Shown here: one piece after another, positions 43,240 to 51,877 of the stretch
How the letters are laid out: every line of letters starts with the position of its first letter
Position numbering within the stretch: the first letter of the stretch is position 1
NCBI GenBank assembly: GCA_023402395.1
Contig: JAEYGI010000040.1
Location: forward strand, 868,001 to 932,000
Direction: 5' to 3'
Length of the DNA: 64,000 nt
From: Bacillota bacterium
GTDB lineage: Bacteria > Bacillota > UBA4882 > UBA8346
The notes under the pieces: generated by a model
Seen by the model: the letters and a program-made list of their open reading frames with translations, nothing else
Database searches by the model: none
Told to the model about the DNA's origin: nothing
Position numbers and translations under genes: made by a program

Positions 43240-43542
43240 ATGATTAAATATCGAAATAAGAGGTTATATTGGTCAGCTAAAAAATTCTTATTTAATTTAA
43301 TAATAATGTTTTGCCTGTTCCTTAGTTTATTGATGCTGGTGAATTCCACCCGAGCTACCGTGGGTTATATCGAAAAAACTATTATTGTTCATCGCGGTGA
43401 CACTTTATGGGAGATCGCCCGAGTGCTCGCACCGAACCAAGATCCTCGGGTCATCATCGAATACTTGAAAACGCAGAACAATCTTACAGACAATAAGGTA
43501 CTGGCTGGAGATAAGCTTCGATTTATCATGCATCACGACTGA
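43240..43542 (+). CDS. yneA: YneA-like SOS cell-division inhibitor (LysM)
   Basis: 100 residues: a basic N-terminus, one transmembrane segment (FNLIIMFCLFLSLLMLVN) and a C-terminal LysM domain (IIVHRGDTLWEIARVLAP to VLAGDKLRF). This is the architecture of YneA, which delays division during DNA damage. Divergent from lexA with SOS boxes in its promoter, as in Bacillus. The ATG at 43,240 (GGAG 10 nt upstream) is preferred; a TTG at 43,216 lies within the LexA-box region and has no ribosome site. Confidence 0.85.
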   Translation: MIKYRNKRLYWSAKKFLFNLIIMFCLFLSLLMLVNSTRATVGYIEKTIIVHRGDTLWEIARVLAPNQDPRVIIEYLKTQNNLTDNKVLAGDKLRFIMHHD

Positions 43543-43617
43543 GTGAATTAGTGATTCAAGGAATTTAATTTTATAAAAATTTACGTCGTATAATATACCT
43601 TATGTAATATAAAATAC

Positions 43618-43686
43618 AAAACCAATAATAAATAATAAAACCAACCATGGCTTTCTTGGTTGGTTTTATTATTTATTATTGGTTTT
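43618..43686. terminator. 30-bp perfect bidirectional terminator
   Basis: Bases 43,618-43,647 and 43,657-43,686 are exact reverse complements (30 bp, starting AAAACCAATAATAAATAATA), with a 9-nt loop. The A/T-rich outer half gives T-tracts on both strands. It separates convergent yneA and ilvC. Confidence 0.9.
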
Positions 43687-43694
43687 AAAATATC

Positions 43695-44690
43695 TTATTT
43701 ACGCTTAATCCAGGACATCATATCCCGGAGTTTTTTACCAACCACTTCAATCAAATGATCAGCCTCAATCCGACGCAACGCGTTAAACACAGGTCGACCG
43801 GCTTGATTTTCTAAAATCCATTCTCTGGCGAAACGGCCGGATTGAATTTCCGAAAGAACCCTTTTCATTTCTTGGCGAGTCTCAGCCGTAATGATTCGCT
43901 TGCCGATCATTAAATCGCCATATTCGGCGGTATCACTGATAGAATATCTCATTCGGGCGATTCCGCCTTCATACATCAGATCCACAATCAATTTGAGTTC
44001 ATGAAGACACTCAAAATAAGCAATTTCCGGTTGATACCCAGCTTCAACCAATGTATCGAACCCAGCTTTTACCAATTCAGCACATCCACCACAAAGAACA
44101 GCTTGCTCCCCAAAAAGATCGGTCTCGGTTTCCTCTTTGAAAGAAGTCTCCAATACACCGGCGCGGGTGGCCCCAATACCTTTGGCGTAGGCCAATGCGA
44201 AATCTTGGGCTTTCCCGGAATGGTTTTGATGGATAGCAAAAAGAGCCGGAACTCCACCGCCTTCTGAATAGACCCTGCGCACGAGATGACCGGGTCCCTT
44301 GGGAGCTACCATGATCACATCAATATCTTTCGGAGGCACTATCTGAGTGAAATGAATGTTGAAACCATGCGAAAAAACTAAAACCTTGCCGGCTTTTAGA
44401 TGAGGCTCAATATCACTCTTATAAAGACTTGCTTGAGTTTGATCCGGGACCAAAATTTGAATCAAATCAGCCGTTTTTGCCGCTTCCGAAGCGGAAACCG
44501 GGGCGAATCCGTCCTTTACGGCAGCTTGATAATTATCGCTGCCTGGTCTTTGCCCGACAATTACTTCGAGGCCGCTGTCTCTAAGGTTTTGGGCATGAGC
44601 GTGTCCTTGACTGCCATAACCGATTACCGCTATCTTTTTCCCTTTAAGTATTTCAAGATTCGCGTCTTGATCGTAGTACATCCGCGCCAT
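43695..44690 (-). CDS. ilvC: ketol-acid reductoisomerase
   Basis: 331 residues. It isomerises and reduces acetolactate in branched-chain amino acid synthesis. NADP-binding [48 protein letters not shown] and [21 protein letters not shown] carry the two-metal and active-site residues; class I length. ATG lies 9 nt after AAAGGGG. Single gene here: no other ilv/leu genes and no T-box are visible. It begins 86 bp downstream of fmdB and may be co-transcribed with it. Confidence 0.98.
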   Translation of the reverse strand: MARMYYDQDANLEILKGKKIAVIGYGSQGHAHAQNLRDSGLEVIVGQRPGSDNYQAAVKDGFAPVSASEAAKTADLIQILVPDQTQASLYKSDIEPHLKAGKVLVFSHGFNIHFTQIVPPKDIDVIMVAPKGPGHLVRRVYSEGGGVPALFAIHQNHSGKAQDFALAYAKGIGATRAGVLETSFKEETETDLFGEQAVLCGGCAELVKAGFDTLVEAGYQPEIAYFECLHELKLIVDLMYEGGIARMRYSISDTAEYGDLMIGKRIITAETRQEMKRVLSEIQSGRFAREWILENQAGRPVFNALRRIEADHLIEVVGKKLRDMMSWIKRK

Positions 44691-44776
44691 TTTAAATTTC
44701 CCCTTTCAGAAGATATTTAAAATATACCATACAAAAAAATATCATACAATAATACAATTATAATTTAAGGAAACTT

Positions 44777-45007
44777 TCAATGGCAGCTTCCGCAATTACC
44801 GCCACTGCAAGAGCTGCACGAATGGCCGCCCGCGAGCGGAGTGGAACTATTGCTATGCGGGTTAAAAGATTTGGCTACAAAGCAAGATAGTTTCTTTTGA
44901 ATTTGAGCCGAATTACAATATGGACATCGATCAACATTCTGATTTACTTTGCAGAGTTCCTCGAAGTCCCTCTGGCAGGCCATGCATTTAAATTCATAAA
45001 CAGGCAA
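44777..45007 (-). CDS. FmdB-family zinc ribbon protein
   Basis: 76 residues beginning PVYEFKCMACQRDFEEL with CPYC completing a zinc ribbon, then a Ser/Gly/Cys-rich tail (SCSSCSGGNCGSC). FmdB-type proteins are small putative regulators of unknown role. The start is TTG, preceded by GGGGTGG. 22 bp after pduL on the same strand, so probably one operon. Confidence 0.88.
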   Translation of the reverse strand: MPVYEFKCMACQRDFEELCKVNQNVDRCPYCNSAQIQKKLSCFVAKSFNPHSNSSTPLAGGHSCSSCSGGNCGSCH

Positions 45008-45029
45008 AAACCCACCCCATTTAAACCAT

Positions 45030-45605
45030 TTATTTTATAATGATTCCCAATGTTCCATTAGCCAATGCGGCAGCATTCGCTTCATCGGTGTCCAGATGCA
45101 AATCTTTGGCGAAATTAGGATTCACTCTCACTAAAACATTATTAAAAACAACACCGCGTTCACCTTCGAATTTAACTGAAATCCATTCTTTATCCTTTAA
45201 ACCTAATTCGGAAGCTTCATCGGTATGAAGATGAAGATGTCGCTGGGCGATGATTACCCCCTCTTTCACCTCAACCCGTCCTTTGGGACCCTCAATAATA
45301 ATTCCGGGGGTACCCGTGATGGAACCCGAGTCCCGAACCGGAGGAACGATTCCCAATGCAAAACTATCAGTTCTAGAAATTTCAATTTGAGTTGAGGGCC
45401 GAACCGGACCTAAAATACGAACTTTAAAGATTGTCCCTTTCGGTCCAATCAGGTTTACTGTTTCTTCTGCAGCAAATTGACCAGGCTGTGATAAAGGTTT
45501 TAATTGTTTTAATTCATAACCTTCCCCGAACAACTTTTCGAGGTCGGTTTGAGATACATGGAGATGCCGGTTGGAGATCCCAACGGGTACCTTGAAATCA
45601 CTCAT
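45030..45605 (-). CDS. pduL: phosphate acyltransferase PduL
   Basis: 191 residues. Zn-dependent phosphotransacylase that interconverts acyl-CoA and acyl phosphate. Visible are VGISNRHLHVSQ near the start, AQRHLHLHTDEA, and DLHLDTDEANAA at the end, which carry the histidines that bind zinc. No microcompartment targeting extension and no shell genes nearby, so it probably serves housekeeping acetate metabolism as the partner of acetate kinase. ATG follows GGAGG at longer spacing. Confidence 0.95.
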   Translation of the reverse strand: MSDFKVPVGISNRHLHVSQTDLEKLFGEGYELKQLKPLSQPGQFAAEETVNLIGPKGTIFKVRILGPVRPSTQIEISRTDSFALGIVPPVRDSGSITGTPGIIIEGPKGRVEVKEGVIIAQRHLHLHTDEASELGLKDKEWISVKFEGERGVVFNNVLVRVNPNFAKDLHLDTDEANAAALANGTLGIIIK

Positions 45606-45652
45606 AACAAATTTCGCCTCCGCATGTTGTTTCTTCCAATAAATTTAGACAT

Positions 45653-45676
45653 AAAAAAAACGGTCCGTGAACCGAG
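45653..45676 (-). terminator. terminator after tRNA-Trp
   Basis: On the minus strand CGGT and ACCG pair around a 6-nt loop, followed by eight T residues (45,653-45,660). The stem is only 4 bp, but the T-tract and position fit. Confidence 0.5.
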
Positions 45677-45683
45677 TTAAAAC

Positions 45684-45759
45684 TGGCAGGGGAGACAGGA
45701 CTTGAACCCGCAGCCACCGGTTTTGGAGACCGACGCTCTACCAATTGAGCTACTCCCCT
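45684..45759 (-). tRNA. trnW: tRNA-Trp (CCA)
   Basis: A 76-nt cloverleaf on the minus strand: acceptor AGGGGAG/CTCCCCT, D arm AGCTCAATTGGTAGAGC, anticodon loop CTCCAAA giving CCA, T arm GCGGGTTCAAGTCCTGT, discriminator G and encoded CCA. Confidence 0.96.
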
Positions 45760-45861
45760 GTTCGCACTAAATTATAACCCAACCAGAATGGTTTGTCAAT
45801 GAGGTTTTACTAATTGAAGTATTTACAAAAAAGGCTAATTATAAAACATCGACTTCAGCGG

Positions 45862-46254
45862 TTACGCTTTTCCCCCCAGGTTCACACCGATAATTCCGCC
45901 GAAAGCGCCGATAAAACAATTGATGATTACTTTTACAGCAAAAACGGCCCAATTGATTCCCCCACTGAATATTAACGATAAAATCAATAATAATATTGAA
46001 CTGAAAAGGCCGACACCAATCCCGGTAATCCACCCTTTTTCTTGCCCAAGTTTACCGGCGATAATTGAGCCTGCGGCAAGGCCGACATAAAAAGGCAACA
46101 GATAAAATGATTGGGGTAAAAATATTAAGCCAGTCCAGCCAAAGCCAGTTAGGACAGCTAATAATATCACGATTAAGGTAGTTAAAAAAAATCCGCTTAA
46201 ACTCCCAATTACCGCAGGACGAAACGCCATGGAATTTTCAGGCTCAGATACCAT
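45862..46254 (-). CDS. TIGR04086-type membrane protein
   Basis: 130 residues with about four hydrophobic helices: IGSLSGFFLTTLIVILLAVL, LLPFYVGLAAGSIIAG, GIGVGLFSSILLLILSLIF and VKVIINCFIGAFGGIIGVNLG. The Gly-rich helices resemble the YrzE/TIGR04086 group, whose function is unknown. ATG follows AAGGGA. Single gene between tRNA-Trp and the FG-GAP protein. Confidence 0.75.
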   Translation of the reverse strand: MVSEPENSMAFRPAVIGSLSGFFLTTLIVILLAVLTGFGWTGLIFLPQSFYLLPFYVGLAAGSIIAGKLGQEKGWITGIGVGLFSSILLLILSLIFSGGINWAVFAVKVIINCFIGAFGGIIGVNLGGKA

Positions 46255-46373
46255 AGTCCCTTGCCCCCCTCTGTTTTCTAGTAAAATTTATGGAGGCGCA
46301 TCGGGAAATATGACATAAGTTCCATGGATACAATGGATATAAATGAGATATGTGTAATAGTCCTTATTAAAAA

Positions 46374-47816
46374 CTATTGTGTCAGGCATGGAATCAACAG
46401 GCGATTTTGAAAATCAATCCGGAATGGTAATTTAAATATGGTTTCAAAGTCACTAATTAAAAAATAAGAACGATTTTGGATCCGGATCAGATCGGTTAAT
46501 ACCGAGACTGTGTTACCATCCAGTTTCACTTCGTACGGCTCATATTTGGATATTTCGTAAATGTTCGGATTAATTCCAAATCGATAATTGTCATCGGTTT
46601 CCGAAAATTGGAGCAATATACCGATACCAGTCAATGAATCGGGTGAAATATAGAAGTTATTGTTTCTATATATCAAACCCGGCTTAATATCGTATCTTTG
46701 GCTTTGATAGGCAATTTGAAAAATTTTCGGTTTAAATATCTTTAGTTCCGAAACGAGAAAATTAGACGACCATAGCATTAACTTCTCGGGATATTCTCCG
46801 ATCAGTGCATTTACTTTGCCAGTATTAATGGTTAAAATGGTTTTCCATGATTTCAATTGGGGTTGGTATTCCATGAAATAAAACTTCCCCACCGAATCCA
46901 TCACGGTTAAATAATGCGAGTTATCATATTCTAAATATTGAAGTTTATCGGCAATAAAGTTGAACTCAATCCCTTGTTCTTTAAATGAGTAATTTTTGTC
47001 ATTGTACCCTAGGACATAAATCATTTTTTGCGAAGTGCCAATCATAATCTCAATGAACCCGTCATTATTCCAATCGCCTGAGGTAATGGAAAGCACTTTT
47101 CCCCAGGGATAGTTCTCCCAGACCGAGGCGATTGCGTTATTGACGAGTTTCAGAATACCGACTCCGCCGTTTGAATAAACCACAAAAATTTCGTCTTTGG
47201 AGTCGTTATCCAAATCTTTAACCAGAATTGAACTGATCTGTTTCCAAGCGGCGGGACTCTTCCAGATCAAATCCAGGCTGCTACTGGTTTGGTGAAAAAC
47301 ATGCAAGTACCCTTCTTGATTTTGAACCAAAATATCCGTGCCCGGGGTATCATCAAAGTTACCCGAACAGAGATAGGTTATCGACGACCAGACGTATTTC
47401 CCATAATTCTTGTTTTCCCACTCACTTTGATCGGGATTGTAATCATAAATATAAATTAGACCGGGTTCTGACGATCCCGCCAAAATTTCAGGAAAAGGAT
47501 CGTCATCAATATTCACTACTTGAAAAGCGGTTATTTGCAGCTCCGAAGGGCCCAAGGTCGACTCAACCACCCAAGAGTTCTCCTTTTGGGAAAATATGGT
47601 AATCTTTCCTTTAATCAATGAAAATGCTTGTAGCTGATCATTGACAATATACCATCTTGTATTCTTCGGGTTAAGGTTTAGGATAGATTGAGACTCTATC
47701 TGATAATAAAAGCTTTTTGATTCGTCCGCAGTTGCCATGGAAATGGACACAATCAGAGCGCAACATGCTAAGGACAATAGACTCCGGAACCATCTTGCTC
47801 TGGAACAAAGAGTCAA
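46374..47816 (-). CDS. secreted FG-GAP/VCBS beta-propeller protein
   Basis: 480 residues. A signal peptide (LLSLACCALIVSISMATADE, residues about 14-33) is followed by a propeller with Ca-binding-like FG-GAP loops: NIDDDPFPEILAG, NFDDTPGTDILVQ, DLDNDSKDEIFVV and DWNNDGFIEIMIG. The C-terminal 100 residues form a separate module (YEVKLDGNTVSVLTDLIRI) resembling a copper-amine-oxidase-like stalk domain. Probably an envelope or extracellular binding protein. The start is TTG, 9 nt after AAGGGG. No partner gene is evident. Confidence 0.75.
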   Translation of the reverse strand: MTLCSRARWFRSLLSLACCALIVSISMATADESKSFYYQIESQSILNLNPKNTRWYIVNDQLQAFSLIKGKITIFSQKENSWVVESTLGPSELQITAFQVVNIDDDPFPEILAGSSEPGLIYIYDYNPDQSEWENKNYGKYVWSSITYLCSGNFDDTPGTDILVQNQEGYLHVFHQTSSSLDLIWKSPAAWKQISSILVKDLDNDSKDEIFVVYSNGGVGILKLVNNAIASVWENYPWGKVLSITSGDWNNDGFIEIMIGTSQKMIYVLGYNDKNYSFKEQGIEFNFIADKLQYLEYDNSHYLTVMDSVGKFYFMEYQPQLKSWKTILTINTGKVNALIGEYPEKLMLWSSNFLVSELKIFKPKIFQIAYQSQRYDIKPGLIYRNNNFYISPDSLTGIGILLQFSETDDNYRFGINPNIYEISKYEPYEVKLDGNTVSVLTDLIRIQNRSYFLISDFETIFKLPFRIDFQNRLLIPCLTQ

Positions 47817-47927
47817 CTCAATCGCCCCTTATGACCTCTTGGCAAGGTTAACGTCTTCAAATATTATTTAATATTTCAAGGTTTGTCGTTAATTTCCTTT
47901 TTAATTTACGGAAATTAATTACGATAA

Positions 47928-47957
47928 ATAAAAAAGTTTGTGTATCTACACAAACTT
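47928..47957 (-). terminator. terminator after tRNA-Pro
   Basis: AAGTTTGTGT (47,934-47,943) pairs with ACACAAACTT (47,948-47,957) around a 4-nt loop; on the minus strand TTTTATTT follows. Confidence 0.85.
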
Positions 47958-47964
47958 AATCTTC

Positions 47965-48041
47965 TGGTCGGGCAGGCGGGATTTGAACCCACGGCCCCCA
48001 CCACCCCAAGGTGGTGCGCTACCAAGCTGCGCTACTGCCCG
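47965..48041 (-). tRNA. trnP: tRNA-Pro (GGG)
   Basis: A 77-nt cloverleaf on the minus strand: acceptor CGGGCAG/CTGCCCG, D arm GCGCAGCTTGGTAGCGC, anticodon stem CCACC/GGTGG with loop TTGGGGT giving anticodon GGG, T arm GTGGGTTCAAATCCCGC, discriminator A and encoded CCA. Confidence 0.93.
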
Positions 48042-48125
48042 ATTACGATAGTAATTATTTTATCATGTAACATGGACCGAGTCAATAGCGTTTTTACTCT
48101 AAATTGGGAATGATTTAATTGTATC

Positions 48126-48332
48126 TCAATGTATAATACATTCAAAGGTTTCTTTTAAAATTTCAAAGTTCGGGGTAGTATTATACCACTGCAATCGATT
48201 GAATTGTTTTTCAAAATCAACTAAAATTGTTACATTCTTCTTCAAATGATCTTTTATTGTATAAACAACTAAGATCGACACGAGACATAATAGACAGATA
48301 TAAAAATATCTTATATACCGATTGAATTTCAA
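48126..48332 (-). CDS. possible small membrane protein
   Basis: 68 residues with one hydrophobic helix (YFYICLLCLVSILVVYTI) and a polar tail. The best start is TTG at 48,332, 8 nt after GGGGG; an ATG at 48,347 has no ribosome site. No family recognised. Composition is AT-rich like the gap around it, so coding status is uncertain. Confidence 0.35.
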   Translation of the reverse strand: MKFNRYIRYFYICLLCLVSILVVYTIKDHLKKNVTILVDFEKQFNRLQWYNTTPNFEILKETFECIIH

Positions 48333-48411
48333 ATCAGGATCCCCCATGTTCCAAAATGTAATTAAAGAAAGATGAATAATAATAAGATTTTTTATTATTT
48401 ATAGCCAGCTA

Positions 48412-48420
48412 TGATATAAT
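48412..48420 (+). promoter_or_regulatory. extended -10 promoter of the ApgM-type gene
   Basis: TGATATAAT, a consensus -10 with the upstream TGn extension, 48 bp before the start codon. No strong -35 at the usual spacing. Confidence 0.6.
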
Positions 48421-48467
48421 CGTTATAGCTTAACCGTATTACAGAAACTAAAGTCGGCGGTGATCCT

Positions 48468-49694
48468 ATGAAATATGTCATTGTTTTAGCTGATGGAATG
48501 GCTGATTACCCGGTTCCGGCGCTTAACGGAAACACTCCTTTGCAAGTTAGTCGTAAACCAAATATGAATTTCATCGCGTCTCATGGCCAAGTAGGCATGG
48601 TAAAGACCGTTCCTTCGGGAATGCCGCCCGGAAGCGATGTAGCGAACCTTTCGGTCATGGGATACGATCCTCGGGCTTATTATACCGGCCGTTCCCCACT
48701 GGAGGCGGTGAGCATCGGTATTAAATTAGGCGCCGACGATATCGCATTTCGCTGCAATTTGGTCACCCTCTCCGAGGAACCAGCCCAATACGAACAAAAA
48801 ACCATGGTAGATTACAGTTCTGATGAAATTTCTACTGAGGAAGCCTCAGTGCTGATCAATGATTTGGCTACCCGGTTAAACAGCGAGCAAATCAATTTCT
48901 ATCCCGGTATCAGTTATCGTCATTTGATGGTATGGCGCAAAGGGCCGATCTCTACCAAACTTACTCCCCCCCACGATATCTCCGACCGGCCGATCACTCC
49001 CTGGCTGCCTGCGGGAGATGGTCAGGACACCTTGCTGGATCTGATGAAAAAAAGTCAAGCTATCCTAAACGATCATCCCATCAATCGCGAGCGGGAGAAA
49101 AAGGGACTTCGACCCGCCAATTCAATATGGTTATGGGGGCAAGGGAAAAAACCCTCCATCCCGAGTTTTTTCAGCAAATACGGATTGAACGGTTCGGTAA
49201 TCTCCGCAGTGGACTTGGCCAAGGGCCTGGGGATCTGCGCCGGAATGCAAGTGATTAACGTTCCCGGGGCCACCGGAAACGTTCATACTAATTTCAAAGG
49301 GAAAGCCGAGGCCGCTTTGTCGGCGATCCGGGGTGGTCAAGATTTTATTTATCTGCACGTGGAAGCTCCCGATGAAGCTGGCCATCGTGGCGAAATCGAA
49401 AACAAGATTCTCTCCATCGAACGGATCGATGCCGACATCCTGGAACCCTTACTCCGGGAATTACCATCCATAACCGACTGTTTTAAATTGATGGTCCTTC
49501 CCGATCATCCCACTCCCCTGACCTTGAAGACTCATGTATCGGACCCGGTGCCGTTTGCCATCTATCAATCGGACCAGCCCGTTTCCGGTTTAACTCAACC
49601 GTTCGACGAACTATCAGCCGCAGGGACCGGATTAATGATCGAGAATGGCTATCAGTTGATGGACCAGTTTATCAACAACTCATCCGGCAGATAA
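48468..49694 (+). CDS. ApgM-type phosphoglycerate mutase / proposed homoserine kinase
   Basis: 408 residues of the alkaline-phosphatase superfamily. N-terminal YVIVLADGMADYP supplies the metal aspartate and SGMPPGSDVANLSVMGYDP the phospho-serine region; YLHVEAPDEAGHRG and LPDHPTP hold further metal ligands. This is the short archaeal-type cofactor-independent mutase (2- to 3-phosphoglycerate). A subgroup has been proposed to act as homoserine kinase in bacteria lacking ThrB, and sequence alone does not decide. Its 3' end overlaps rsmB by 23 bp on the opposite strand. Confidence 0.88.
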   Translation: MKYVIVLADGMADYPVPALNGNTPLQVSRKPNMNFIASHGQVGMVKTVPSGMPPGSDVANLSVMGYDPRAYYTGRSPLEAVSIGIKLGADDIAFRCNLVTLSEEPAQYEQKTMVDYSSDEISTEEASVLINDLATRLNSEQINFYPGISYRHLMVWRKGPISTKLTPPHDISDRPITPWLPAGDGQDTLLDLMKKSQAILNDHPINREREKKGLRPANSIWLWGQGKKPSIPSFFSKYGLNGSVISAVDLAKGLGICAGMQVINVPGATGNVHTNFKGKAEAALSAIRGGQDFIYLHVEAPDEAGHRGEIENKILSIERIDADILEPLLRELPSITDCFKLMVLPDHPTPLTLKTHVSDPVPFAIYQSDQPVSGLTQPFDELSAAGTGLMIENGYQLMDQFINNSSGR

Positions 49695-51033
49695 AAAATC
49701 CGTCACCGCCGCCCGAGGTTGGAAGGATCAAAGCCCATGGCGAATGGGGCTCGTAGAGACAATGTTCTAGTTGAACCGGTAAGACCGTCCGCCAGTCTAT
49801 AACACGAAAGTTCGGATGATTCTCCAGAAACCACTGGATCTGCAATTCATTTTCTTCGGGTTCAAGTGTGCACGTACTGTAGACCAATCTCCCGCCAGGC
49901 CGAACCAAACGGGCGGCCTGGTTCAAAATGGAGCGCTGGGTTTCCACTAAATCACGAATATGCTCCGGTCTACGACGATACCGGGAATCAACTCTTCTCC
50001 GTAATACACCTGTACCGGAGCATGGGGCATCCACCAAAACCGCATCAGCCAGCCTTCCATCAAGCGGATGGTAGCTACGGGCATCGGCGGCAACCGCTTC
50101 GATATTGTTCAAACGCAGGCGGACAGCGTTATTCATAATTAACTCAATTTTATGAGGATGATCATCAATACTGATGATCCGCCCTTGATTTTTCATCAAT
50201 TCCGCCAAATGAGTGCTTTTCCCTCCAGGAGCCGCGCACATATCAATGATCGTCTCTTGCGGTTGAGGATTGAGGAGTTTCGCGACCAGCATCGAACTTT
50301 CGTCTTGAATAAAAATCTTTCCTTCTTTAAAGACCGCTAATTCCTCCACAGGACCAGGCAAAGTTTCGATGATCAACGCGTCCTCAAGAACCAAACCAGG
50401 CTTGAAAGATACTCCTTCCTCTATCATATCCCGTCGAATATCGTCCGGACTGGAGAGCCAGGAGTTAACCCGAACCGTTAAGGGAGGCGGCTCATTATCA
50501 ACCGTTAGGATCCGTTCCGTCAATTCAGCCCCAAACCGGCCAAGCCATCGTTCAATTAGCCATTGAGGGTGCGAGTACTCAACCGCTAAATACTCAATCA
50601 GATTCTCGGCGCGGCCGGGAAACACCAGTTGCAGACGGACCCGTAAAAAATTCCGGAGCACTCCGTTAACGAATCCAGACAACCCGGAAAATGGTGATGC
50701 TTTTACCTGTTCAACGGCGGAATGACATACCGCCCGCTCCGGAATGTCCGAAACATACAATAACTGATATAAAGCGATCCGCAGAATGTTTTTTACCGGA
50801 GTCTTTAAGGAATGTAAAGGACGGCTGAGCAGCCGTCCTAAAATATAATCAATCTTCATCAGATTTCGTAAGGTGCCGTAGACTAACTCTGTGCAAAACG
50901 CATTTTCTTTTCGATCTGCATTTGCCCGTGGCTGCATCCTTAAAACTTCCGACAACGCCAAATTGACATACGAATGATTGCTCTCGACCCGGTTCAAAAC
51001 TTCCAATGCCAAATCGCGGCCGGAACTACTCAT
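49672..51033 (-). CDS. rsmB: 16S rRNA (cytosine-967-C5)-methyltransferase RsmB
   Basis: 453 residues. An N-terminal NusB-like RNA-binding domain (about 1-140) precedes a SAM methyltransferase with MCAAPGGKSTHLAEL, catalytic DAPCSGTGVLRR near residue 336 and YSTCTLEPEEN near 387. It methylates C967 of 16S rRNA. ATG overlaps the end of the yugP gene by 8 bp. Last gene of the coaBC-to-rsmB minus-strand series. Confidence 0.97.
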   Translation of the reverse strand: MSSSGRDLALEVLNRVESNHSYVNLALSEVLRMQPRANADRKENAFCTELVYGTLRNLMKIDYILGRLLSRPLHSLKTPVKNILRIALYQLLYVSDIPERAVCHSAVEQVKASPFSGLSGFVNGVLRNFLRVRLQLVFPGRAENLIEYLAVEYSHPQWLIERWLGRFGAELTERILTVDNEPPPLTVRVNSWLSSPDDIRRDMIEEGVSFKPGLVLEDALIIETLPGPVEELAVFKEGKIFIQDESSMLVAKLLNPQPQETIIDMCAAPGGKSTHLAELMKNQGRIISIDDHPHKIELIMNNAVRLRLNNIEAVAADARSYHPLDGRLADAVLVDAPCSGTGVLRRRVDSRYRRRPEHIRDLVETQRSILNQAARLVRPGGRLVYSTCTLEPEENELQIQWFLENHPNFRVIDWRTVLPVQLEHCLYEPHSPWALILPTSGGGDGFFICRMSC

Positions 51034-51712
51034 CGCGGCTGCTTCCCCGCAAGATAAACATCCGCAATAGTTGCAGGACGGCCATTGAAGCCGAGGCGAG
51101 ATAAGTCATGGCGGCCGCCGATAATACCTTTTTGGCGCCTCCCACCTCTTCGCCATGGCGCAGGTAACCGCCTTCTGCCAGCATGGTCAAAGCGCGGCTG
51201 CTGGCATTGAATTCTACCGGCAGGGTTAACAGGGTAAAGAATACGAAGAAACTGAAGAGAATAATCCCCAGGTCAATCAAAAAACTGCCCCGGAACAGGA
51301 AGCCCAGAAAGAACAGGATAAAACCGAGATTCGAACCAAAGCTGGCGATGGGGAAAATCCCGTTTCTGATCGTGAGCGGGGCATAAGCATGCGCGTGTTG
51401 AACCGCATGGCCGGTTTCATGAGCGGCGACGCCCAAGGAAGCCAAGGAACGTCCATGATAAACCTCGGGCGACAAACGGAGAATCCTACCGCGCGGATCG
51501 TAATGATCCGACAGCGTCTCCGGGGTCAGTTCGACCGGGACATCATGCAAGCGATTGCGATCCAATAATTCCCGGGCGACCTGAGCTCCGGTCTTTCCCG
51601 AAGCCGCCGGAAAGTCCAGGTACTTATTAAAAGTGGATTGGACTTTGAACTGTGCGTAAAAGGTGAAAATAATCGCCGGGATCAACAAAAGATAGGTGGG
51701 GTCAAAAAACAT
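51026..51712 (-). CDS. YugP-like zinc metallopeptidase
   Basis: 228 residues. An N-terminal membrane helix (TYLLLIPAIIFTFYAQF), HETGH at residues 98-102 in GVAAHETGHAVQHA (HExxH), and two or three further hydrophobic helices (LGFILFFLGFLF, LGIILFSFFVFFTLL). This is the YugP/DUF2265-type membrane peptidase family, with unknown substrates. A YugP gene between fmt and rsmB is common in Firmicutes. ATG follows AGGAGG. A dispersed repeat copy separates it from fmt. Confidence 0.9.
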   Translation of the reverse strand: MFFDPTYLLLIPAIIFTFYAQFKVQSTFNKYLDFPAASGKTGAQVARELLDRNRLHDVPVELTPETLSDHYDPRGRILRLSPEVYHGRSLASLGVAAHETGHAVQHAHAYAPLTIRNGIFPIASFGSNLGFILFFLGFLFRGSFLIDLGIILFSFFVFFTLLTLPVEFNASSRALTMLAEGGYLRHGEEVGGAKKVLSAAAMTYLASASMAVLQLLRMFILRGSSRDE

Positions 51713-51738
51713 GGTCTTTTTCCTCCTTGTATGTATAA

Positions 51739-51875
51739 TCTAAAAGATTGCGTGAAAGCCTGGCTCACAAGGCATAGATCGTACACAAGCTCAGAGAAGC
51801 AAGGGATAAAGCCGATTCAGACATTGTTTCCTGATGCCGTTAGTCATCGCAGATAAGTTTTGTCACCTGGCTTCT
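51739..51875 (-). repeat. dispersed structured element, copy C
   Basis: Minus-strand copy of the element at 7.08 and 57.8 kb. In order on the minus strand: AGAAGCCAGGTGACAAAAC, CGGCTTTATCCCTTGCTTC, TCTGAGCTTGTGTAC, GCCTTGTGAGCCAGGC (hairpin) and TTTCACGCAATCTTTTAGA. It is the most degenerate copy; the outer stem is partly lost. It lies between yugP and fmt, adjacent to the fmt stop codon. Confidence 0.65.
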
Positions 51876-51877
51876 AA

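Noticed and set aside
45030..45605. Bacterial microcompartment locus
   Set aside because: PduL has no encapsulation peptide and no shell protein gene is near.
47965..48041. tRNA-Pro with anticodon TGG
   Set aside because: The 18-nt palindrome suggests TTGG as loop, but only the CCACC/GGTGG stem gives a 7-nt loop and correct arm lengths, so the anticodon is GGG.
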